A stretch of DNA of 41,760 bases from Actinomycetes bacterium (GTDB lineage Bacteria > Actinomycetota > Coriobacteriia > Coriobacteriales > JAEZZM01): assembly GCA_023418575.1 (NCBI GenBank), contig JAEZZM010000019.1, forward strand, positions 1-41,760, given 5' to 3'. Below the pieces are notes generated by a model, which saw only the letters and a program-made list of their open reading frames with translations, was not told the origin of the DNA and ran no database searches. The position numbers and the translations under genes were made by a program. Positions 25,331-35,400 of this stretch are shown here, piece after piece. Every line of letters begins with the position of its first letter. The stretch's first letter is position 1.

Positions 25331-26499
25331 TGATGCGCAAGATCACAAGGACTTTGAGCAAAGCTTACCGGACGAAGATTACCCGCTTTTTCTTGTTCTT
25401 CTTCACAGGCTATCACCAGCTTCATTGCTGCTATAGCGCACTCTAGCTGTCCTGTGTCAGGCGGATTAGTGGTGAGTTTTTGCATCTGCATACCTGGCCA
25501 CAAAATAAGCTTCACCAAGGGGTGGTTTGGGCGAGAACCCGCCCACTTCACACTCAACTCATAAGCAATACCAGCAACCACAGGTAGTAAAACTATACGA
25601 GAAGCAATAACCACCAAAAGCCGAGCAAGTTTATTGTGCACCTCATAGCTATCCAGAATCATGCTGGTGGGAAATATGGTGAAGACAAAAATTGAAATAA
25701 TAAGAGTCATGATGACAAAGGCTGTACCACAGCGCACATGCATAGTAGAAAACTTTTGACAGTTTTCAGAAGTGAGCTCTAAGCCATGCTCAAAACAGTG
25801 AATACACTTATGCTCTGCCCCGTGATAGCCAAACATGCGTCTAATATCATGAAGTCTTCCAATAAGCCAGATATAAAGCACAAAAATGAGCACACGCAGT
25901 ATGCCATCAACTGCATTCCATGCAATAGGACGCAGGGCATAATCACCCATAATAAGATTGGTGAGCACGGCAGGAAGAGCAACAAAGCCCAAAACTCCCA
26001 AGACAAGACCCGCTATGATTGATACGGCTACCTCTTTTGCACCCATGCCGTAGCCGCCCTCATCATAGTTTTTCTTCTCTGGACTAGCGGGCTTACTTGC
26101 CTCTGATGGATGCTGCGCCCCAGCATCCTGCATTACTGCAGCCTTATGCTTATGTTTAGCCTTATTCTTTGGCTCTTCCTCTGTAAAATCATAAGCGTGA
26201 TCTGCTGCAATAGACATTGCCTTTAGCGATAAAACCATAGATTCATACAAGGCAAAGCAGCCTCTAATAAGTGGAAGCTTTTTCCAAGGAGCCTTATATG
26301 ACTGAGGTAGTTTATGCTCCTCAGTATAGATGCTATTATCAGGCTGGCGCACCGCCACTGCCCAGTTATACTTTCCGCGCATCATAATACCCTCTATAAG
26401 GGCAGCGCCTCCCACATGCGTTTGAAAGAGCTCTCCGTCTTCAGCTATCAAATTGTCATATGAGCTGCGTTGAAGTTCATTGCTCTTATCGTCTGGCAT
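25261..26499 (-). CDS. DUF1385 family membrane protein (YqhQ-like)
   Basis: A 412-residue protein of unknown role with the DUF1385 signatures: GGAALIEGIMMRG near the N-terminus, FGYHGAEHKCIHCFEHG and FSTMHVRCGTAFV in the middle, and NHPLVKLILWPGMQMQKLTT near the end, with about four to five membrane helices between 150 and 350. The conserved His and Cys residues suggest metal binding, but the function is not known. A Lys/Ala-rich insert (about 110-145) and a repeat-derived Ala/Ser tail are additions. AAGGAGC is the ribosome binding site. It lies after rpmE, a neighbourhood (rpmE, DUF1385, prmC, prfA) known from Firmicutes. Confidence 0.9.
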   Translation of the reverse strand: MPDDKSNELQRSSYDNLIAEDGELFQTHVGGAALIEGIMMRGKYNWAVAVRQPDNSIYTEEHKLPQSYKAPWKKLPLIRGCFALYESMVLSLKAMSIAADHAYDFTEEEPKNKAKHKHKAAVMQDAGAQHPSEASKPASPEKKNYDEGGYGMGAKEVAVSIIAGLVLGVLGFVALPAVLTNLIMGDYALRPIAWNAVDGILRVLIFVLYIWLIGRLHDIRRMFGYHGAEHKCIHCFEHGLELTSENCQKFSTMHVRCGTAFVIMTLIISIFVFTIFPTSMILDSYEVHNKLARLLVVIASRIVLLPVVAGIAYELSVKWAGSRPNHPLVKLILWPGMQMQKLTTNPPDTGQLECAIAAMKLVIACEEEQEKAGNLRPVSFAQSPCDLAHQPACRASVARKASPAVSKASQAS

Positions 26500-26600
26500 A
26501 CTTGCTCCTTTTTAAGGCTGTTTTCAAAATCACAAAGCTATCAATCTCAAATCTACCCAGATCTAACACTGCAGATATCACAGAGCACATAATCTTGATA

Positions 26601-26638
26601 TAAAAAGAGGTGACGCGTCCACAAGAACACCTCACCTC
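26601..26638 (-). terminator. Terminator after rpmE
   Basis: On the minus strand GAGGTGA (26638-26632) pairs with TCACCTC (26613-26607) and is followed by TTTTTA. It separates rpmE from the DUF1385 gene 100 bases downstream. Confidence 0.8.
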
Positions 26639-26674
26639 ATCATAGTTAAAAACAAACAAGCTAAAAGCTAAAAG

Positions 26675-27127
26675 CTACTCAGCGCTCTCCTCTGCGGGAG
26701 CCTCAGCTGCAGCCTCTTGCTCAACAGCTTCTTGTGCGCCTTCTTCTGCAGGAGCCTCAGCAGGCTTTTGAGCCTCTTGCTTAGCAGCTTCCTCAGCAAA
26801 CTTCTTTGCGCGCTCTGCCTTCTCGGCAGCCTTCTTCTCACGCTCTGCTTTCTTAGCAGCAGCCTGAGCCTCTTGCTCCTGTACGCGCTTAGCCTTAGCC
26901 TCTTTTTCACGCTCAAGAGCAGCCTGAGCAGCGCCACCAAACTTATCTGAGAAGCGCTGAACACGTCCACCGGTATCAACAAACTTTTGCTGACCCGTGT
27001 AGAAGGGGTGACACTCATTGCAAAGCTCTATGCTGAGCTCTTTTTTAGTAGAGCGAGTGGTAAAGGTGTTACCACAAGAGCAGCGCACAGTGCACTCTAC
27101 ATACTCAGGATGAATACCTTGTCTCAT
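26675..27127 (-). CDS. rpmE: Ribosomal protein L31 (zinc type) with long charged tail
   Basis: The first 65 residues are a standard bL31: MRQGIHPEYVECTVRCSCGN, the second zinc pair ELCNECHPFYTGQQKFVDTG and VQRFSDKFG. The four zinc cysteines are Cys16, Cys18, Cys36 and Cys39, so it is the zinc-containing form. L31 normally ends near residue 70; this one continues for about 80 residues, first a Lys/Glu/Ala helix (AKRVQEQEAQAAAKKAEREKK region), then an acidic Ala/Glu/Pro tail (APAEEGAQEAVEQEAAAEAP). AAGGAG precedes the ATG and a terminator follows. Confidence 0.95.
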   Translation of the reverse strand: MRQGIHPEYVECTVRCSCGNTFTTRSTKKELSIELCNECHPFYTGQQKFVDTGGRVQRFSDKFGGAAQAALEREKEAKAKRVQEQEAQAAAKKAEREKKAAEKAERAKKFAEEAAKQEAQKPAEAPAEEGAQEAVEQEAAAEAPAEESAE

Positions 27128-27189
27128 ACCTGTCTCCTTACAATTACATCCGATGAGTCTTGGTTTCCGACCAAAACATTAGCCAAATA

Positions 27190-27198
27190 AGTATAGCA
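27190..27198 (-). promoter_or_regulatory. Extended -10 promoter for rpmE
   Basis: Minus-strand TGCTATACT (27198-27190) is an extended -10 element about 63 bases before the rpmE ATG. The rest of the divergent spacer (27199-27402) holds agcgcga repeats and no convincing plus-strand promoter. Confidence 0.5.
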
Positions 27199-27402
27199 CC
27201 ATTTGTAAAACATCACGCTAAATTCATAAGATGCTAGAATAAGAACTCACATTAAGATGAATTTACTTATGAGGGGTAGCTCGCAGTGCAAGCCGTAATA
27301 CAGTACAAGTCATAATATGAAGCGCGAGGAAAGCACGCAGCATGAGCTACAGCGCGAACAATAAGCAATGAGCTGCCCTATGAGATTTGAGAGCGAGAAA
27401 AG

Positions 27403-28134
27403 ATGCCAAGCACAGATGAAAGCCCACGTTCCAGGCTCAATTTACTTTACGGAGAGGCTGCTATAGATAAACTGGAGCAATCCTGCGTGATGATTTTTGG
27501 CGTAGGCGGCGTTGGCTCCAACTGCACAGAAGCCCTTGCTCGTGGAAGGGTGGGGCGCTTTATCTTGATAGATGCAGATAAGGTAGCGCCCTCAAATATA
27601 AACCGGCAAGCTCTTGCCTTTCATAGCACCATAGGAAAAGTAAAGGTAGAGGCTATGCGGGATCTTATCTTAGACATCAATCCCCAAGCACAAGTGGAAT
27701 GTATTGAAACATTTGTTACTTGCGATACTATCGAACCTCTTATCAAAGCTAAGCTTCATAAGATTGACTATGTTGTTGATGCCATTGACACCGTTAGCGC
27801 AAAGCTTAAACTTGCGGAGCTAGCCCAAGAATACGGCTTCCCTCTCATCTCCAGCATGGGAGGTGCGCACAAAATTCACCCGGAACTCTTTAGATTTGCA
27901 GATATTTATGAAACACAGGGTTGCAAGCTTAGTAAGGTAATGAGAAAAGAGGCAAAAAAGCGCGGTATAAAACAACTTAAGGTGCTTTACTCCCCTGAGA
28001 AACGCACCAGCTCTTTGGGCGATAAGCTCCCCGCAGAACGCGCCTTAAGTTTGGGAACTGCCTCTTTTGTCCCCCCTGTTATGGGGCAGATGATAGCAGG
28101 TTTTGTAATCAGGGAACTTTTAGGGCTTGAATAA
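27403..28134 (+). CDS. tcdA: tRNA threonylcarbamoyladenosine dehydratase (ThiF family)
   Basis: Activates the t6A37 side chain with ATP and cyclises it to ct6A. The 243 residues form an E1-like fold: nucleotide-binding FGVGGVGSNCTEALARG, LIDADKVAPSNINRQ with the conserved Asn-Arg-Gln, DYVVDAIDTVSAKL and ISSMGGAHKIHPELF, the latter typical of TcdA/CsdL rather than ThiF or MoeB. The C-terminal zinc cysteines of sulfur-carrier E1 enzymes are absent. It is followed by tatD at 17 bases. Pathway partner TsaC/Sua5 is also in the window. Confidence 0.9.
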   Translation: MPSTDESPRSRLNLLYGEAAIDKLEQSCVMIFGVGGVGSNCTEALARGRVGRFILIDADKVAPSNINRQALAFHSTIGKVKVEAMRDLILDINPQAQVECIETFVTCDTIEPLIKAKLHKIDYVVDAIDTVSAKLKLAELAQEYGFPLISSMGGAHKIHPELFRFADIYETQGCKLSKVMRKEAKKRGIKQLKVLYSPEKRTSSLGDKLPAERALSLGTASFVPPVMGQMIAGFVIRELLGLE

Positions 28135-28151
28135 GTAGTACTGGAGCTTGT

Positions 28152-29267
28152 ATGGCTAGTATCAAGACTTATATAAAAACAACTATAGATACAAAAGATA
28201 CTATGTATGAAAATATGCGTGAGAACAGCGCCCCTCTTAACGAGCGCAAAAATTCTCTTGATGAGCTTTGCAATAAGCTTGACGATAAGCCCTTAAATAA
28301 GCCCTTAAATAAACCCTTAGATAAGCTCTATGATGGCCTTTGTGATCATCATTTTCACCTACATTTTTTACCCGAAGCAAGGCGCAAGCAGTTTTGCAAA
28401 GAAACAAAGATTTCCGTATGGGCAGTGACCGTCTTACCTAAGCAGGTAGATACAAAAAGCAAACACAGCTGTGTTAAAGAGGGTTTGGGCTTTCATCCCT
28501 GGGAGCTGTGCAAACGTCTAGCCGCAAGCAGCGCAGATACCAAACAAGAACTACGCCATGCGTATGAGGACTTTGAAGAAGCATTTAGCGCAAAACTCAA
28601 TGAAGACAAATTTGATAAAAACATTCCCAGTGAAGATACAGCTAATAAAACTCTAACTGATGGATACGCAGATGATTCAAGCGCAGATGATAAAAACCTA
28701 GCTAATGAGAAGCGAATCTTAATTGGAGAAATTGGCCTGGATTTTACGACCTCTTACCAGTGCTTTGCACAAGAGCAAATTAAACTCCTCAGCTTTATTT
28801 TTAAGACGATAAAACAAAGCGATAAGCGCTTTGTACTCTCTCTGCATGCAAGAAAAAGCTCGGGACAAGTTTTGGAACTTTTAGCCGCACAAAAGCTGCT
28901 TATACCAAGAGTTCCAAGAAACATAGGGTCTCTAGAGCAAGAAAACCAACAGGTGAATTATATCTTTCATTGGTTTTCTGATAGTTCTCAAGAGCTTTAT
29001 GAGGTGAGAAAAGCGGGTGCTTACTTTTCTATTGGACACAGAATGTTGGCAAGCAAAAAAGGTAGATCCTATGCCCAAAGCATAGAGTCTGACAGCCTAC
29101 TTTTAGAAACTGATGATCCCGCCAGCCTAGAGGCAGACAACTATAGCGCAAAGATTCATAATGAGCGCATGCTTTTGACACTAGAAAAGATTTCTGAACT
29201 AAGAAATAACTCTCCTGACTTACTTAAAGAGCATATTCTTAGTAACCAAGCGAAGCTTATGGCTTAG
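28152..29267 (+). CDS. TatD-family metal-dependent hydrolase, with insertions
   Basis: A 371-residue amidohydrolase-fold protein. Metal and catalytic motifs appear in order: DHHFHLHF (about 65-72), GLGFHPWELC, IGEIGLDFTTSY, LSLHARKSSG, FHWFSDS and LLETDDP. TatD proteins are usually about 260 residues. The extra length comes from an N-terminal stretch with DKPLNKPLNKPLDK repeats and a charged insert of about 55 residues before the IGEIGLD block. TGGAGC supports the ATG. It shares an operon with tcdA. TatD enzymes are 3'-5' exonucleases or deoxyribonucleases, but the divergence here leaves substrate open. Confidence 0.85.
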   Translation: MASIKTYIKTTIDTKDTMYENMRENSAPLNERKNSLDELCNKLDDKPLNKPLNKPLDKLYDGLCDHHFHLHFLPEARRKQFCKETKISVWAVTVLPKQVDTKSKHSCVKEGLGFHPWELCKRLAASSADTKQELRHAYEDFEEAFSAKLNEDKFDKNIPSEDTANKTLTDGYADDSSADDKNLANEKRILIGEIGLDFTTSYQCFAQEQIKLLSFIFKTIKQSDKRFVLSLHARKSSGQVLELLAAQKLLIPRVPRNIGSLEQENQQVNYIFHWFSDSSQELYEVRKAGAYFSIGHRMLASKKGRSYAQSIESDSLLLETDDPASLEADNYSAKIHNERMLLTLEKISELRNNSPDLLKEHILSNQAKLMA

Positions 29268-29397
29268 ACTAAGTCACATAGCTTTTAAAGCTCAAAACCT
29301 TTTATAAGCCCTTATCCATACCTAACTGAATAACTGTCCCATACACACTTTTTGTCCCATAACTTGCTTTTACACTCCCAAAAGAAGCCCGTAGCAC

Positions 29398-29436
29398 AAA
29401 AAAGAATGCCTCCAACTCAAGCTGAGCTGGAGGCAT
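29398..29436 (-). terminator. Terminator of the surface-protein gene
   Basis: ATGCCTCCA (29406-29414) pairs with TGGAGGCAT (29428-29436), and the inner bases continue the stem. On the minus strand it is followed by TTCTTTTTT. A short T run on the plus side makes it weakly bidirectional for tatD. Confidence 0.9.
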
Positions 29437-29470
29437 CTTTGTGTTGAGGCTATATTAGCCTAGTTATAAC

Positions 29471-32400
29471 TTAAGCTTCATTGTCCTTGCGTCTAAAGAG
29501 CTTGGCGGCAAGAAGCGAAAGTACGCCCATAAGTCCAAGACCTGCTGCTGTTGTACTGCTTGAGCTGTCTCCCGTCTTTGGAATATCAGCTCCTTGCTTC
29601 TTAGCTGCTAAAGCAGAAGTATCTGCCTTGTTTGAGCTATCAGCTGCAGAACCATCAGCAAGGCTGCTCTGGTCAAAGTTTGGATCAACATTGCTGGCAC
29701 GAACAGGGATCTTGGCAATTACTGGCTCACCATTTGGATTGAGCGCAATGATGATGTAATCAGTGCCTGATCCTGGGATAACAAAGCCAGGAATGGTGAT
29801 ATCACCATTTTCATCAACGGTAACAGGAACAAAGTCGCTTGTACCAGGTACCTTGATGTATACAACCTCACCAGGTCTAGCTGAGTTGCCATCAGGATCA
29901 ACAATGCCTACCTTACCAGGGTTGGTAACAATTTCACCAGGTTTACCTGTGATCTCTGATGGAGTCTTTGAGTTATCAACACCAGAAGGAACTCCAGGCT
30001 CTTTATCACCATTTGGATTGGTAATTTCAACGGGGATCTCACCAATCTTATTATTGCCCTCCGGATCTGTGGTGATAGTAACCGTTGGCTTTGGATTCTC
30101 TTTGAGCATGTCGTCAGTAATGGTAAAGCTTGGAATCTTCACCTTGCCACCGTCACCAACAACTACACCAATTGGTCCATCGTAACCAGGAAGATCAACA
30201 TATACGGTAGTTCCTTCACCAACAGGCTTGCCACTCTTATCAACCAACTTAATATCAGTAGGATCAGTTGGCTTGTTGGGCTCAACAGGGATCTTTGTAT
30301 CCTTGTCATCAGGTGAAATAGTTACACCAGAATCCTTATCTAAATCCTTAGCAGGAACTACTGGAATACTTCCAATCCCTTTTTCACCCTTAGGATCAGT
30401 AGAAATTACTACCTTGTTATCCTTTTCTTTATCCTCTTCTGGAAGAGTAAATCCTGGGATCTTGATGTTGCCATCTTTATCGGTTCTTACCTCAACTGGA
30501 TCCTCTTTGCCAGGAACTTTGACATAGACAGGAGTGTTTTCCTTAACAGGTTTACCGTCCTTGTCTACAACCTGCACGGGGATAGGATTGGTCTCTTTAC
30601 CTGGGGTTGCTACGATATTTTCTGGAGCACCCTTAATTGCAGTTGGGCTGCCCTTCTCGGCATCTTCACCAGTTGTTGGATCTGGAGCATTGGGGTCTAC
30701 TACCTCAACCTTTACCTCACCAATTGGTTTTGTACCATCTGGATCAGTAGTAATGGTTACCTTGTGCTCCTCATCCTTTTTATCCTCTGGGATAGTGAAG
30801 CTTGGGATGGTTACTTTGCCACCCTCACCTACTACTACACCAACAGGTTTCTCTGACTCTGGAACTTTAATATATACAGTCTTACCTGGGTCAACAGGAT
30901 TGTTCTCTTTATCAACAATAGTGACCTCGGTGGGCTCTGAAGGCTTGCCGGGTTCTACCTTGATAACCTTATTCTTGTCCGCATCAGAAAGTTTTGGCTC
31001 TGAAGCCTCATCAATGGGGTTAGCTTTAACAACAGGGATCTCACCAATCTTCTTGCTGTCATCACCCTTAGTGCTTACCTCAACCACTGGCTTTGGAGTG
31101 GTGTTGAAGTCATCCTCTTGCATGGTGAAGCTTGGAATGGTGATCTTGCCGTTTTCTCCCACCTTTACGGTCTCAGGATTTTCCTTACCAGGAACTTTAA
31201 CCTGAACCTCTGTGTCTTTGGCAACAGGCTGACCCTTATCGTCAACAACGGTTACCTCAAATGGATCAGTTGCTTTACCAGGAGTTACCACGATGTTTTC
31301 TGGTGCGTCCTTGATAGCTGTTGGGGTGCTTGCCTGATCTGCTGGATCTGGAGTCTCTGTCTCGGTCTTTTTAACTTCAACAGGGATCTCACCAATAGAT
31401 TTTTTACCTTCTGGATCAGTGCTTACTACAACCTTATTTGTTTGATCCTTGTTCTCATCGGTGATCTTAAAGCTTGGGATGGTGATCTTGCCCTCATCGT
31501 CAGCTTTTACTTCAACAGGCTTTTCTGCACCAGGAACCAAGACATAAACAGGAGTATCTTTCTTAACAGGCTGATCCTTGTCATCAGCAACAGTTACTTT
31601 TGTCTCAGGAGTTGCGGTACCTGGAGTAGCCTCAATCTTTTCTGGAGCATCAAGTAATTTAGTTGGAGTGCTGCTCTCTTCTGTTGAACCTGGATCTGGA
31701 CTTTCTGCCTCATTAACTGTGATGGGAAGCTCACCAATTGACTTTGTTCCATCAGGAGTTAAAGAAACAGAGATGGTATTATCCTCTGTTGTAGTAGGAG
31801 TAAAGGCAGGAAGCTCGATCTTACCATTTTCATCAGTAGTAATAGAAACGTAAGTTTGTGAGCCAGGTACCTTAACAAAGACTTCTGTGTTCTTCTTTGC
31901 AGGAGAACCATCTTTAACAGTAATAGTTACCGTCTTACCTTCTGGAACCTCTGTGTTAACAGTGGTGGTGATTGGCTCATCAAGCTCTGCTTTGGTTGGA
32001 ACAAGAGCAGCTTCTTGCTCTTCTCTGTCCTTCTTGTCTTCCTCTAAGTACTTCTCAGCATCTTTAAGCTCTTTAAGCGCCTTATCAAGATCTTCTTGAG
32101 TTGCACTTGGGTCTCCAAGAACCTTTTTAGCTTCATCAAGTGCGTTGTTGTAGCGATTCTCTGCTTCTGTAGTTGGGTTATCAACAGCATTCTTACCATT
32201 GGTAGCATCCGTTAGAGGATTGCGATCAAGTGTTAAGGTTGCAGTTGTTGCATCAGAGGTAGTGTATTTATCATGCTGTGCTGTTACCGTAAATTCTGTC
32301 TTATCAGGTATATCAGCGCGCTTAAGATCTATAGTAACAACTCCGTCACTATCTACTTTAGCCTCTGCATCTGAGCCAGCGCTTACGGTGTACTCTTTAC

Positions 32401-35400
32401 TAATAGTTTCACCAGGCTTTTTGGGGTCTGGATAAGAAAGCGTAATCTTATCTCCATCCTTAAATGGAAGAGGCTGATCAGCATTCTTGCTTACCTTAAT
32501 GGTAGTAGTAGCGGGAGTATCACCTTGAGCAGGTGTTGAGCTTGCTTCTGCGCTTGGAGTCTTGGTTTTACCAGCGTTTATAACCTTATTAGCATCAAAC
32601 TCAAGCTTGGTGCCGTCTGTGAAGGTTACCGTGGTTTTACCAGTTCTATCATCAACATCAACCTTTTGTACTTGACCTTCAAAACCAGGGAACTCAGAGA
32701 GCTTGTTGACAATATTACCTTTATCTTGAGGCGTAATAGTATCACCCTCAATAGTGATAGGTTCATTAAAACGACCATCAAACTTCTCATTCATCGGCAC
32801 ACGATCAACGCGATCAGAAATCTCAGGAGCGGTGTGTGATGGACGTCCATCCCAGCCATCAGAGTTTGTACCAACAACAAGCTGTTGCTTAGCCTTGAAC
32901 TCCTTATAAATGTTTTCATCAATATCTGTGAGCTCTAGCTCTGGTTTATCGGTTCCGTCTTTAATAAACCAATCATTTCCATATTTATTGGTTTTATTAG
33001 GACCAAGTTTTTGAGCTACTTTACCTACTACAATACGATAATTACCCTGATCATCTGAAATGGCGGTACCTATCTCCTTGTATGCACTATTAGCATAAGC
33101 TGGAGCCATGTACTCAGGAAACTCAGCATCTGACACATCCTTCATGCTTGGATCAAGCAAGTATAAATGTACAGTTTGATTGGGTTGAGTCTTTCCTGTA
33201 ATTACCTCACCAGTGAACACAGAAGTCTTCTCATTAATAGTAGGTTGTGGTACCAATGGGTCAGTTCCTGTGTAGAGATTTGGAAGGTCTTTATCGGCAC
33301 GACTTACATAGTTTCTAAAACCACCATCGCCTGTAAATTCTGCGCCATCTTTCTTACCATCACAGTCAGAATCTGGATTATTTGGATTTGTGCCATAAAG
33401 ATTCTCAAAGACATTTGGTAAACCATCTTCATCAGAATCTACATTCAAGCCAGTGTGCTCAAGATAATAGGTGCGCATACCAACAGCAATTTCATTACCT
33501 TCATAGGTTTTAGCTATCGCTGAAACGAAAGTTGTGCTTTTGTCCGCAGCTTCCTTTTGATTATTAATAACAACGTTAGAGCGCTTATAAACATCAAGAG
33601 GAGTGCGCTTGGTGCTAAACTCAATGGTTAAAATTGGTTTACCTCCAGCAGTTTCTGTATTTGTTGAGTCAACATGAATACGGTATAAATCACCAGCGCT
33701 GGTTATCTTACTCATATCTTGCATGCCAGGCATGAAATTAGACATCTCAAAACCGGCAGCATGAGCACTAGAAAGATTGTTTCTTCCGCGGTCTGTCCAT
33801 AAACGACCCGTTGCTGAATTATCATCGCTTTGATTTGAGGTTGAAGTGGTTAAATCTTGATACAAGAACTGAGTAATCTTGCGTTGATACTTCAAGAGAC
33901 CAAATTCATCAAGCGCAATATCATACCCCGGACGAATTACACCACTATTATCATCAGTGATGCTTGTCTTTGGCTTAAAATAAGACTCGTGAACATTACC
34001 TTGCATGTAGCGAGGTGAGTCTGTGCTCTCATACAGGCTTACTTTGATATCACCATCAATATGAAGGTCTTTAGATATAATAAAACCAGCCCAATATGAA
34101 CCACTGTCAGTGGAACCGCTGCGTAATTCTTCTTCATTGATAACCATGCGCCACTTAGTTATACCATCAGCATTTTCTGGCTCAACAATTTCCATGGCAA
34201 CGCCGCTTTGTTCACCTTGTATTTTCTTACTTGGCTTATCAACAAAGTCTTTGCTGCGCTGAAAATCTGTTTTCCACTCGCTAATTTGAGTTACGCCTTT
34301 AAGAGGCTGGCGATCAATAGGTTCACAAACATTATTCTCAACCGTACTGGTACGTGTAATTTCAGCAGAGTTAGTGGTAGTAGCAAAGAGAGGTCCGCCG
34401 TCCCACATATCAGAAGCAACTTTAACAGTTAACTTATCCTCAGGGCGATACCAGATATCAGACTCATTCACATCTTCCATAACAGGTCTAATATCTTGAA
34501 CAGAAGTACCCTCAACCGCATACATATTATTAAAAGCATTGCGGTCATCTTGAAGTTTAAGTTTTTTACCTACTTCAATGTTATAGTTACCTGATGCATC
34601 AGAAATAGTTTGACCAATAATGCGCTCAATGCCATCTTTACCTTTAGCTACTAAGGTAACTGTGCGGTAAGCACTTGTGGTACCGCTAACAGTTTCGCCT
34701 TTTTCGGCTTTAAGCTCATTGTTCTCACCAGTTGTTACTTTTGGTGTATCAACGCGAGGGTCGGTTCCAGCATATTCTAGATATTTAGCCCAGTATTCAA
34801 TACTGTTGCGCTCTGTTGGGTATCTAAAACCATGTGCTGCAAGATCTGGATTTGTGTGACCAAACTCTTGAGCATCTTGGGTACCGTCTCCATCAGTATC
34901 TGGCTTGCTTGGGTCAGTGCCAATGGCTTTCTCAAAGAGATCTGGTAGACCATCGAGATCAGTATCTACGTCTGAGCCCTCGTGATTGTAATACATGGTA
35001 TTAAGACCAAGATACAAATCACGCTCATAAGACTTAAAACCACCGCTAACAAAAGTTGAACGTACATCCTGGCGTGCACCCGGAAGGTCAACATTGGTGA
35101 TCATATACATCTTAAGAGGATTGCGCTTAGTCTTAAACGTAACCTCTACCTTATGAGGGATATTCTCAACAGCATGGCTATGGCGCATACGGTAAAGGTG
35201 ACCAATATTTTTAATTACAGAAAGATCTGCGCCATCAATATAAGAAGCCTCAATATGGCCGTAGTTTTGATTCCAAATTACTTTAGCAACTTCTTCGGGC
35301 TTTTCGCGTGCATTCCAATAAACCCACTCTGAAAGTCGTGATTCGCCGGCTTGTCTTTCTTCCCTATGATCATCATAGGTATTTGGAAGCATCCCAGCAC

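Noticed and set aside
27199..27402. tRNA or small RNA in the rpmE-tcdA spacer
   Set aside because: The ggggtagctcgcagtgcaa string recalls a tRNA D-arm, but no acceptor stem or T-arm follows.
30534..31205. Long plus-strand open frames opposite the surface-protein repeats
   Set aside because: They repeat with the period of the minus-strand repeats, have no ribosome binding site, and arise from the biased codon pattern (Val/Thr/Pro-rich) of the real gene.
29710..31990. CRISPR-like regular repetition
   Set aside because: The units are about 320 bases, diverged and coding; there are no short identical repeats with unique spacers.
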